Made by a program: the position numbers and the translations under genes
DNA from: Lithodes maja
Taxonomy: Eukaryota; Arthropoda; Malacostraca; Decapoda; Lithodidae
DNA length: 64,000 nucleotides
Assembly (NCBI GenBank): GCA_037953745.1
Contig: JBAKBP010003069.1
Location: forward strand, 97,085 to 161,084
Direction: 5' to 3'
The notes under the pieces: model-generated
The model's database searches: none
What the model was told of the DNA's origin: nothing
Seen by the model: the letters and a program-made list of their open reading frames with translations, nothing else
Shown: positions 21,726 to 32,153 of the stretch, piece by piece
Position numbering within the stretch: position 1 is the stretch's first letter
How the letters are laid out: the number at the start of each line of letters is the position of its first letter

Positions 21726-23020
21726 ATGACAGATTTGAAGAAACTTAAGATTCTTAAGGGAGGGATGAAGGGAAGTTTAAATAGATGTTTAAGAGATCTT
21801 GATGAATTTTTAATAAGTGCCACAGCTGATCAGATAAAGGGTAAATTTGCTACTGTTACTAAATCGCTAGCTACTTATGATAGTTATGCTCAGCAGGTAT
21901 ATGGTTTATTGACAGTTACTGACGATGTGGAAGAAGAAATGTTGGCAGATCTTGAGTACTTTGAGGACGTTAATACAGCCTTAGCCAGACTATCTTCCAC
22001 TCAAGAATCAACCTCTGTTAAGGATACCGGTACACCAAAGGCGACTGGTTTTAACCTGCCGAAGCTTACTTTGCCTACCTTTTCCGGGGATTCGGCTACC
22101 TGGACTGGATTTTGGGATATTTTTGAGTGTTCCGTCCATCATAATAAAACGCTCACATCCATCCAAAGGTTCAGATATCTCCGTGGTCAATTGAAAGGGG
22201 AGGCATTGAAGTTAGTCGATGGGTACAAGCTAGAAGCTACCAGCTACGAGTCTGCAGTGGAGTTGCTGAAGAGAACTTACGGGAGAGTGGAAGTCATCAA
22301 GACCGCTTTAATTACCAAATTCTTCACACTAGATCCTCCATCCTATGATGTGGCGGACCTAAAGGAGTACTATGCCTCCTTTGAGAGCCTCCTGCGATGT
22401 ATGGAGACAATGGCCTTCACCAAGGAGGAGATATTTAGTGTGAATATCTTGAATAAGATCCCTCTCCCCAAAGGGAAATCTTACGACGACAACTAAGCGA
22501 CTCTCCACTAAACTTGGAAGCGTTGGTGCAGGTGTACCAGACTGAAGTCTTCAATATGGAGAGTACTGGACACTACAGACAAGTGGAGGTGTCGCCATCT
22601 ACTGCAGCTTTCCCGGTACAGACTTCTCCTAAACAGAAAAGGCCAATATCATTAGGTTGTAAGTTGTGCAGTGTCCACGGTCATCTGTGGTATCAGTGTC
22701 CTAAGTATCCTAAGGCTACACAGAAGATTAGCAAGGCTAAATCGCTTAAGTTATGTACCAGCTGTCTGGCAAGAGACCACTTCAACAGTACCTGCACCAA
22801 TTTCTACATCAAACCTTGTAAGTATTGTAAGGGGAAACATTGGTTTTCCCTTTGCACCCAGTCTGATCGGCACAACGGCAAAGAAAAGGGGAGAACCCCC
22901 AAAGAGTCACATGAGAAAATTAAGAGCGAGGGTGATAAAGTATCTGCCATGTCCATTGTCCATTGCTTCTCGAGAATGTCAATTGCTTCCTACTATGATG
23001 CTGCCAGTAGTGGGGAGTAA
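21726..23020 (+). pseudogene. BEL gag
   Basis: A true ATG at 21726 opens 257 codons with a retrotransposon-type capsid (LPTFSGDSATWTGFWDIFE, then RFRYLRGQLKGEA and AVELLKRTYG, as in BEL gags). A shift near 22480 moves it to another frame that carries three Cys/His clusters: CKLCSVHGHLWYQC, CTSCLARDHFNSTC and CKYCKGKHWFSLC (22665-22860). That frame ends at 23020, but the pol frame takes over at about 22930-22990. Two shifts thus cancel, so gag-pol was probably one frame originally. Gag assembles the particle and binds RNA in the family. Confidence 0.85.
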
Positions 23021-26000
23021 TAATAATAATATAATGACGCGCACCTTACTTGACCAGTGCTCACAGAGGTCATTCGTTCTGCGGTCATCATTACCCCAGC
23101 TCAAGTGTACCAGCAAGGGTCAAGAGAATTTGCGTCTCCATGGTTTCACTGGTGAAATAGATTCCAGTGACTATGATATTGTGGAGATTTCATATGTTTA
23201 TAGAAAAAAGGTATGTCCCATCAAGGCTGTTGTGGTCGACACACTACCCAGTTTCTATATAGCATCAGAGATTCAACCACATTTGAAATATCTCAGAAGC
23301 AAGGGGTATAAACTGGCTGATGATCAACTCTCTGCTAACAATGGTATTATGCTACTGGTCGGAGCTGATTATTACTACGACCTGGTTCACCCTGGATATC
23401 GGCGGGTAGATAAGCTAATAATGCTCCCCACGATCCAAGGTTGTGCCATTTCTGGATCCTATGCCACTTCCTCTCAAGACACACAGGTGGAGGTGGTTAC
23501 GGTCCTCAAGGTAGCAGTAAGCCCCATAGATAAGTATATTAGGCCAAATGTGCCTGATAATACATGTACTGATATAGATAAGCTATGGGACTTGGACAAT
23601 ATTGGAATTGACCCACATGAACTTGATCGTGAGTCCAAGCTAGCGTTAAGCTCGTATGAAGAGACTGTAACGTATGACTCTGGCAGAGGTCAGTATGTGG
23701 TAAGGCTCCCTTGGAATGATAACAAGAGTAAATTACCTACTAATTTCCATCTAGCACTTGGTAGGTTACGTGGCCTTCAGAAGCAGTTTGTCAAGGATCC
23801 AAGTTATTGCGAGACTTATGCGGCAGTTTTAGCCGAGCAGGTACAACGTGGATTTGTGGAGAGAGTAGATCTCAGTGAGTATGGGGATAACATCCATTAC
23901 CTTGCTCACCATGGGATTAAAAAGGACAGTTCCACCACTCCTGTTCGTATTGTGTATGACTGCTCTGCTAAATCCAGTGATCGCTCCTATAGCCTGAATG
24001 ATTGTCTGTACACGGGTCCGTCCCTGGTCTCTGATCTAGCGCAAATTATGTTGCGCTTCAGATGTCATAAGTTTGCATGGGTCGCCGATATTGAGAAGGC
24101 CTTCCTGATGCTTCAACTCCATCATGAAGACAGGGACTCGACAAGATTTTTATGGCCGCGGGACCCAATGGATCTAGAATCGGAGTATCTGGTCTACAGG
24201 TTCAGAGTCGTCTTATTCAGGGCGACCTGTTCCCAGTTCCTTCTCAACGCTACTATCTTGCGTCATCTTGAGAAGGCTGGACTAGATCCTGACTTCAAGA
24301 ATGAGATCAAGAATGGGATCTATGTGGACAATCTTCAAGGCACCGGAGACAATGAAGATTTATTGCTCAAGAGATGCTGGGAGATCCGTGATATATTTGC
24401 CAAGGCTCATTTATACTTAAGAGAATGGGCCACTAATAGTGATCTTTTGAAAGGTCAATTTGCTTCTGACGGTGTAGCTACTGAGAATAGTGAGGTGAAG
24501 TTTTTAGGCCACAAATGGGACACTACCACAGATTGTATATCCTTCTGTCACACCCCATGCGGCAGTGAGCTTATGACCAAGCGAAACTGCTTAAGCTTGT
24601 CAGCGAGGTTGTTTGATCCCCTAGGTTTTTTGCCGCCTGTAACAATCCGTGCTCGTATGTATTTACAGCAACTGTGGCGGCTAAAACTAGATTGGGACAC
24701 GCCCCTCCCGACTGAGTTACAAGATACTTGGCGGTTGATTCGGTCGGACCTTTCCACATGTTGCAAGGTCCAACTTAATCGTCAGGTTATTAGTGGTCAA
24801 CAGGTGGATCTACATGCCTTTTCTGATGCTAGTAATAGTGCGTACGGTACTGCCATATACGTATGCAATGGTAGTGAAGCGATGCTGGCTATAGCGAAGG
24901 CCAAAGTAGCTCCTATAAAGAAGATTACAGTTCCTAAATTAGAACTTACTGCATTGCTTCTGTCTGCTCGTCTAATAAAGTTTACACTGGATGCTTATGC
25001 AGACGTACTACAGATTAATAACGTCTATGTCTGGAGCGACAGTCAAATAGCGCTTTCATGGGTACACAGCCAGAAAGTGTTACCTGTTTATGTTTCTAAT
25101 CGCACTGATGAGATTCATGACTTAGTTCCTACAGCTACATTTCGCTATGTGAGCACCAGGGATAACCCCAGTGACATAATTTCCCGGGGGATCTCGGCAC
25201 AGCAGTTTATGTCTTCCTCTATTTGATGGCATGGACCTCCATGGCTTACATCTCCAACTGAGTGGCCTCAGGATTTCAGGGATTACATATCTGATCCTTC
25301 AAGTCGGCCCCAAGATGATGTGTTAAGTAGTTCGAATGTGAGTACTACACATCAGGATAACAAGTTGGTAGAGTGGGAACGTTACGGCAGCTATGATCAA
25401 GTAATACGGGTATTTGCATGGATATACCGTTTCATTAACAACATGAGAAGTTGGGCTCACGGGTCTTTCCTTAGTGAAGATTCGAAGCATATCAGACTCC
25501 ATGAATTGAGATCAGCAGAAGCAAAACTAATATGTTTAGTACAAAAGGAATCTTATCCTACTGAACATCAAATCCTGAGCAAGGAGTCAAAGGCCAAACC
25601 CTCAAACTTAATGAGGCAGCTAGGATAATGTATGGAAGGAGGCATTATTAAGTGTAGAGGCAGGATACAAAAGGCGGACATTATTGATTCTGCAAAATAT
25701 CCTGTCCTCCTTAGCTCCTCTCATTTGATTACCAAAATGTTGATTCGCCAATGCCATCGGACCTGCCTACATTTTGGCGTAAATTATGTTCTGGCGTATA
25801 TGCGACAACGTTGGTGGATCCCTAAGATGCGACAAGCAATTAAAGGGATCCACAATAGCTGTACTATCTGTAAAAGATTACAGGGTAAGCCTTACTCCCC
25901 AGTTGATCTACCTCCCTTGCCTGAGTTCAGGGTACAAAGGACTGAACCATTTCAGGTAACCGGGGTAGACTACACCGGAGCGATTCATGTTAGAGAATCG

Positions 26001-27065
26001 CCCGGTAATATCATAAAGGTATATGCCGTCCTATTCACATGTGCGGTAACCAGAGCGATTCATATTGAATTGATTGACGACCTATCCAGTGAGGGGTTTT
26101 TGCATACTCTAAGACGCTTTGCAGGCCGCAATGGTTTCCCTCAAATTATTATGAGCGATAATGCGACTTGTTTTGTCGGGGCCTCTAAATATCTCCAGAG
26201 TTTAATGGATGACCCGCAGGTTGTGGCTACCCTCACTGGAAAGGGTTGTCAATGGAGATTTATACCAGCACGTGCACCATGGTTCGGGACGATTTGGGAG
26301 AGAACAATCGGTATCGTCAAATCTGCCTTAAAGAAGGTATTAGGAAGGGCACTGATGACCAGAAGGGAGTTGCAAACCATCTTAATATAAATTGAGATGT
26401 CAGTCAACGACAGGCCCTTGACCTATACCTCGGCAGATGTTGATGACCTCTTACCCATTTCGCCTTCCATGATGACACGTGGACGAACCCTTAATACCTT
26501 TCCTAGATCGTCCGTAAATGACGAAGACCTGCTAGACCCTACGTTCGGCAATGCTGACGCCACACGTCGTCGCTTCCAGTATGTAAACAAGGTGTCCGAC
26601 GATCTATGGAAACGGTGGACCCAAGAATATTTGCTGTCTCTTCGTGAGCGTCACTCTCATAAGATCAAAGGGACGAATCAACGATGGCCTCGTATCGGGG
26701 ATATCGTCCTGATTCATGATGAGCGTCCTAGGTTATTTTGGAAGCTTGGGAGGATTATCGATTTGTTCCAGGGCATTGATGGTCTTATAAGGGTTGCTAG
26801 AATACGAATTTCGACTGGGGTTACTACTCGCCCAGTCGTAAGGTTATATCCCTTGGAGCAGGATGTAGAACTGCCGGATGATCCTGGCGTCTCTACTGAT
26901 ACCCCTCCGCGGGAGAGTGCTGGTGACAGTGCTCCTCAAGGTGGGGCAGCTGATAATGAGAAGGATGATCCTCCTCAGGCTTCAGGTGGCGCTCGTCCCA
27001 AAAGGAGGGCGGCTATGAGTTCCGTGGATCTTTGGAGATCAAAGATCAAACTAGGTGATCTTTGA
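22990..27065 (+). pseudogene. BEL pol: protease, RT, RNase H, integrase
   Basis: One frame runs to 27065 with only three stops (25224, 25626, 26388). Protease: TRTLLDQCSQRSF (about 23040) and LLVGADYYYDL (about 23350), with DQCS in place of the common DTG/DSG. RT: motif A VADIEKAFLMLQL (about 24090), motif C YVDN (about 24320, the variant common in BEL). RNase H: HAFSDAS, PKLELTALLL and VWSDSQIALSW (24815-25060). Integrase: a H-x4-H...C-x2-C finger (25755-25880), then catalytic VTGVDYTGAI, IIMSDNATCF and WERTIGIVK (25960-26320). Tail: LWKRWTQEYLLSLRERH and GDIVLIHDERP, as in DUF5641. Part of the same frame before 22930 overlaps gag and is not pol. Confidence 0.9.
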
Positions 27066-27129
27066 CTTCGATGTCCTTTTGTTGTTCTCTGTATATAGCT
27101 CCTGTATATCATTTTGGTGGCGGGCAATA

Positions 27130-27695
27130 TGTCGGGAATAGGGTAACGATCCCGACAGGTTTTGGTCCAATAGGACATTTGAATTTGGCGGTATCGTATC
27201 GCTTGTACGATTTCGGCTGGTTCTTTGTGTATTGTAGTTTATTCTTAAGTTGGGTTAAATATTAACTGTAATTTATAAATATCTACATCAGCTCTAGATA
27301 TATTATGAAACCAAGTTATGGGTTATAATTATTATGAGCCGGCAGCCATATGTAATTTCGCGAAGCGATCGGACGCCGGCCCTTTAGTCTCTCAATCAAC
27401 ACCGTACAGTCAACATCTCCTCCCCCGGCTCTGACTCAACCCACAGTTCACCATGTGCTACAACTACTAATAATTTATAACAACAGTCCTACATCACCAG
27501 TCCTCTAAGCTAAGTTCATTGTATCGATATTGTATTATGTGAACATTCCTACATGTCATGCAATTGAACTAGCCGTGTGTGGGGGACTGGATTATACCCA
27601 TCGACGAATACCTCGTTGGTAATTATATTATAAATATTTGTTGGGATATATCATGTACCAGTGATGTAATTTAACCTTTATATAAATTCCCGATA
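27130..27695 (+). repeat. BEL 3' LTR
   Basis: 566 bp, one base different from the 5' LTR by eye. The preceding GGTGGCGGGCAATA is the likely polypurine region, though it is short and impure. Confidence 0.95.
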
Positions 27696-27950
27696 CATGG
27701 CTTGTGAGAGCTTTTCTACTTTCTCAAGGAACACTCTTTGTGCTCGTTCTGTCTCCTCATGGTGGCTGGTGTGTTCAGTACCCTCTTTGGTCCCACATGC
27801 TGCCTCATACTGTGCAACCAAGTGGCTGACTTGAGGACCAGCTATCATCCATCTTCTCAGTGCTGATGGGTCTTCAGTCACGCCGATCACACCCCCGTCT
27901 GCCTTGATGACACAGTATGTTATATGATAACAGATATAACAGATAATCAC
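27696..27950 (-). pseudogene. Academ-like protein, upstream part
   Basis: On the minus strand: ADGGVIGVTEDPSALRRWM (about 27900-27845), then VSHLVAQYEA, HHEETERAQRVFLEKVEKLSQAM down to the BEL target site. It runs on in frame with 20328 when the BEL element and one CATGG are discounted. The EDPSALRRWM block is conserved in the related animal proteins. Upstream of 27915 I find no further coding, although relatives have several hundred more residues. Confidence 0.6.
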
Positions 27951-28625
27951 AGTATGATAATTATCTGTATTCAGTGAATCAAGGCTGAGGGGTTATCCTT
28001 TTACTACCTTGATCACAATCATGCACAATAAGGTATGAGATACGACTAGGTTCGGGAATACAAATATATGACCTACATCTAGCCCGATCGTTCATCCAGT
28101 ATCATTTAAGTCCCGTGCGATCTGTACACCATCCAGGTAACTACATGCAAAGCAATGTAAAGCCCCGTTACCCTTGGCTAGGCTCTCCCGCGCTGGCACA
28201 CCCTGTCAATTCAGGCGCGGCTATCTAACTAAACATCTATGTTAAACTACATGTAATCTACAGTAGCTAACTGATGCGGGGCTTATTAGACAGCATTTGG
28301 GACACTAAACTAATTATTTAGCTACACTAAACTAATTATTCAGCTGATACTGAACCCCATGCTGAGTTTCACAGCAGTGGTGCCACCAGTGTGCCCTGGC
28401 TGTGCGTTGACATCCGCTCTGTTGAGCTACTACTCTACACCTTCCGCTGCAAGTCTCTCAATGCGCCCCCCCCCCCCTCCCCCACCGCATCGTGTCATGT
28501 CCAGTTTGGAAGCCTTGTACAGGAAGATGCTACACATACTAAACCTCTAACACTACTACGATATACACTACCATGCATTTTAGCCGAGTCAGACGTAACA
28601 TGAACCTCTAATTTAGCAGAATATT
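27951..28625. other. Academ-like 5' non-coding region
   Basis: No recognised coding. A C-run is at 28468-28482. It may hold the promoter and an intron, or be the scar of an internal deletion. Confidence 0.4.
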
Positions 28626-28946
28626 AGGATTCAGGGACTGATATTATGGTACAACGAAGCTAGTGAGTAAGTCCATGGTTCCAAATTCGGATTCAACATA
28701 GTGAAAAATGTATGATTTGACACCAAGATCATTCAAATAGGACAAGTCTTTGCGATTTTATTGCGAAATGCAATATTTCTGTATATTCAATGGCGGCCAT
28801 CTTGAAAAATGGCCGCCATCTTGAATTTTTAGGTGGCTAACGAGTTTTATCAAAAGAGCTATCCCCAAGGAGTATGTGTGCCAAATTTGGTGCTTGTTTC
28901 CGGAAATGAACGATTCTCCTGAAATTTGCAGTTATCTGCTCCACTA
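28626..28946. repeat. Academ-like right terminal inverted repeat
   Basis: Inverted counterpart of 17651-17960, including the ATGGCGGCCAT/ATGGCCGCCAT hairpin. Ends in CAGTTATCTGCTCCACTA before AAT. Confidence 0.85.
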
Positions 28947-28949
28947 AAT

Positions 28950-31114
28950 TAGAAGATCCTGGGCTTGAGAGTTGTGGGAACGGGGCTACAGAACTCGATG
29001 AGGACGGGGATGCAAAGCCGGGAGACTTCTTTCATGTTGGTGGAATTCTGTATCGGCGCTTTTTGGATCCCAGACGTAGTTGGGATGGTGGGGTAAGAGT
29101 GGTCGACCAGTTGGTGGTACCTGAAAAGTGCCGTGATAGCCTGTTGCGGTTGGTGCACGATGTTCCGCTGGCAGGTCACTTGGGTGTGAGTAAAACGTTG
29201 GCCTCGTTGTCTAGGTTGTTCTGGTGGCCGGGCATTAAAGCACAAGTTTCAGCCTGGGTGGCGATGTGTGGTACCTGCCAGAGGGTGGGAAAGCCGAACC
29301 AGATCATACCTGAGGCTCCGTTGCACCCAGTGCCTGCGATCGGGCCTCCATCAGCAAAGTTATTTTAGACATGGTAGGCCCTCTGCCTCCCACTAGTGTG
29401 GGGCAACAGATTTTTACTAACCATCATGGATGTTTCCACTCGCTATCCGGACACATACCCGATGAGAAATGGCAAGTCCCACACTGTTGTGCGGAACCTG
29501 CTGTTGTATTGCTCGAGGTATGGGTACCCGCAAGAGATTCAATCGGACCAGGGCTCAGACTTCACGGCCAACCTCTTTAAGAAGACAATGCAGCAACATG
29601 GCATCAACACGGTTGTCTTTTCAGCTTATTACCCAGAGAGTCAAGGGGTGTTGGAGAGATGGCATTCCACGTTGAAGAGCATGTTGCGGTGCTACTGTTT
29701 GGAGAATGGGAAGGATTGGGACCTGGGGTTGCCGTATGTTTTGTTTGCTGCACGAGAGGTACCCGGTGAGAGTTTAGGGTTCAGACCCAACGAGTTGGTT
29801 TTCGGGCATCATGTCAGAGGTCCTCTTAGCATGGTGCGGGAGATCTGGGAAGGGACTGTGCAGCCATGTTCTCTGTTGAAGTATGTCCTCGAGAGTCGAG
29901 ACAGGATGCTGAAAAGCCTAGAGTTGGCCGGGAGAAACTTGGTGGGTACTCAGGCCTTGATGAAGGATCGGTACGACGTCAAAGCAAAGCTCAGGGAGTT
30001 TGTGGTTGGGCAGGAGGTATTGGTCTTGTTGCCTCTAGCAGGCCATCCTCTGTCGGCCAAGTATGTCGGTCCTTACAAGGTGGTGAAAAAGTTATCCGAC
30101 CTTGACTACCTTGTGGCTACTCCTGATAGGCGCAAGAAGAATCAGCTCGGTCATGTGAACCTGTTGAAAGAGTTTGTGAGGTGCCCACCTGAGCAGCCTA
30201 CTGTCCCTGTGTTGGTCTGCAGCGGCCAGGGTGGAGAAGGAGAGGGGGACAGTGAGGCACAGGTGGAGGACAGCTGGGATTGTCATGTCTTGGCGGATCA
30301 GTGGGCGGGGAATACGAGTCAGGTGACTGTAGAGGCGCTTGAGCACCTGCCTGAGCAACAGCGTGCAGCGATCCAGCACCTGTTCGATTCATACCCCTCT
30401 GTTTTCGCCGAGCAACCAGGCCTCACAACTAAAGTTGAGCACGATGTAGACGTTGGAGACCATTCCCCCTTTAAATCAGTACCCTATCGTGTCCCTGCCA
30501 TTAAGATTCCGGCTCTCAAAGCGGAATTAGGTTACATGTTGGAGAGGGGGCTGATAGAGAAGGGGGCGGTGGGATGGACATCTCCCGTTACACTGCAGCC
30601 AAAACCAGACGGCAAGGTTAGGTTTTGCATTGACTTCAGACGGTTGAACGGTTTAACCCCCACCAATGCCTACCCTCTTCCCCGCGTGGATGACAGCGTT
30701 GACAAGATCGGGCGTGCACGCTATCTGACCAAGGTAGACCTTGTCAAAGGCTACTGGCAGGTGCCGTTGTCGGAGCGGGCAAAGTTGGTGTGTGGGTTTG
30801 TGGTGGATGGGGCTACTTACCGTTGCAACGTAATTCCGTACAGATTGAAGAATGCACCTACCACGTTTCAAAGCCTGATGAACGACTTAGTGGCGGAGAT
30901 CCCTAACTGCACCGTTTATCTAGATGATGTAATCACATTCGATGATGATTTTGACAGTCATTGCGAGCACATAGGAGCATTGTTCAGGAAGCTGAGTGAG
31001 GCTCGTTTGGTGGTCAATCTGGGCAAATGTGATTTTGTCCGGGCTACTGTGCAGTACTTAGGTTTTGTGGTAGGGTTAGGCCAGGTGTGCCCCCCCCCCC
31101 CCCCCCCAAACTAA
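28950..31114 (+). pseudogene. Gypsy integrase followed by reverse transcriptase (Gmr1 order)
   Basis: Integrase comes first: a H2C2 finger (VHDVPLAGHLG ... CGTCQ, 29152-29280), then catalytic Asp (TIMDVSTRYPD, about 29425), Asp (IQSDQGSDFTANLF, about 29540) and Glu (YYPESQGVLERWH, about 29630). A C-terminal domain (GQEVLVLLPLAGHPLSAKYVGPYKV, about 30010) follows. RT comes next: PYRVPAIK, KPDGKVRFCIDFRRLN (about 30610), motif A TKVDLVKGYWQVPL (about 30735), motif C YLDD (about 30920). Two compensating one-base indels at about 29360 and 29405 create local stops, and a C18 run at 31090-31107 shifts the frame after RT. The first codons join in frame to 17650 across the Academ-like insertion. Confidence 0.9.
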
Positions 31115-31728
31115 GGTACAAGATATCAACCAGTTCCCCAGGCCGACCACCAAGCGACAAATCATGAGGTTCTTGGGCATGATCGGATATTATCGGAGAT
31201 TTATCCGCGGCTACTCCTCGGTGCTGGCTCCTTTGACTGACCTACTTGCAAAGACTAAGAAGTATGTGTGGGCACCTGAGTGTGAGAAAGCATTCTCCCT
31301 GGTGAAGCATCTCCTGTGTACTCACCCCAGACTTCTCGCGACCTTTTCAGCTAGCGACAAATGCTAGCGGTGTAGGTGCTGGGGCCGTCTTGTTGCAAAC
31401 AGACACCGAGGGCGTGGAACACCCAGTAAGCTTCTTCTCGAAGAAATTCAACTCGGCACAAAAGAATTACTCAGTAGTCGAGAAGGAGCTTCTGGCCATT
31501 GTGCTGGCGCTCAGGCACTTTGAGGTGTATGTTCCCGCCTATGGCCCAGTCGTGGTGATCTACACTGACCACCACCCTTTGAAGTTCTTAAATCAGTTCC
31601 ACAACCGGAATATGAGGCTAACCCGATGGTCCTTAATGTTGCAGGAGTATAACTTTGACATCAGACATATTGCCGGTTGTGACAACGTGATAGCAGACTG
31701 TCTGTCAAGGGTGGAGGACCCAGGGTAG
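31115..31728 (+). pseudogene. Gypsy RT end and RNase H
   Basis: After the C-run the frame continues at about 31120 with IMRFLGMIGYYRRFIRGYS, the end of the RT region, to a shift near 31355. RNase H then runs to the TAG at 31726-31728: VGAGAVLLQ, FFSKKFNSAQKNYSVVEKELLAIVLALRHFE, YTDHHPLKFL and HIAGCDNVIADCLSR, the usual RNase H layout with D, E and D. It ends the polyprotein; no integrase follows and no env. Confidence 0.9.
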
Positions 31729-32153
31729 CTCACCACAGGTGTGTTGGTTTGAGTTTGGAGGAAAATTAGGCTTGCCCCTGTAGCTGCAAAGCCGCCAAAA
31801 ACACTATTAAAATAATTACAAAACAAAACTTACATAAAAACTCTTTCTTTTGATAGTATAAAGTGTGCAGTATATTACAGCAAGAATCTAAGATATTCCG
31901 AGTTTTGTACTTAGTAGGCTAGGCTTTGGGAAGCTTGCTCGTTGAGCGTAACATTGTTGAAGTGATACTATTATTTGGGGGAGTGTTGTGTATTTTTTGT
32001 ATTTTTTTTTAATAATAATGTCTTTTAAGTTTGTGATTGTGCCTTGTTTTTCACAACTTGGGGAATAGCCGGGTGATGCGGGGTTTGTTAGCATTCTGTG
32101 TGGTCAGATGTGGCGTTTACCTGAGGGTAAAATATCCCACATCTTGGGCGGGG
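31729..32153 (+). other. Gypsy 3' untranslated region and polypurine tract
   Basis: No coding. It ends in TTGGGCGGGG (32144-32153) immediately before the LTR, the likely plus-strand primer. Confidence 0.7.

Larger units (their letters stand above)
20329..27695 (+). mobile_element. BEL/Pao LTR retrotransposon, nearly intact
   Basis: Two 566-bp LTRs (20329-20894, 27130-27695) start TGTCGGGAAT and end ATTCCCGATA. I see one difference (GATGATACC versus GATTATACC), so insertion is recent. CATGG flanks both sides (20324-20328, 27696-27700), a 5-bp duplication typical of BEL. Gag, protease, RT, RNase H and integrase with a DUF5641-type tail follow in BEL order. Damage is light: two compensating shifts in gag and three stops in pol. 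It is inserted in the coding sequence of the Academ-like gene, in the opposite orientation to it. Confidence 0.95.
17651..28946 (-). mobile_element. Academ-like DNA transposon inserted in Gypsy pol
   Basis: Long terminal inverted repeats of about 310 bp (17651-17960, 28626-28946) begin TAGTGG-GCAGATAACTG. AAT flanks both sides (17648-17650, 28947-28949), a 3-bp duplication, as reported for Academ. Gypsy coding sequence stops exactly at the left end and resumes in frame at the right end. The element carries one minus-strand gene with XPG/FEN-type motifs and a Cys-rich tail, broken by a BEL element (20329-27695), a tandem-repeat insert (18941-19516) and a frameshift. Excluding these it is about 3.3 kb. 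The N-terminal half seen in the right-edge relative (60-64 kb) is not found, so this is probably an internally deleted copy. Superfamily assignment rests on remembered descriptions (Cys8 finger, XPG nuclease, 3-4 bp TSD). Confidence 0.65.

Noticed and set aside
22671..22930. Start of the long BEL pol frame
   Set aside because: Here the gag zinc clusters are encoded in another frame; the pol-frame peptide has no known motif, so pol is called from about 22990.
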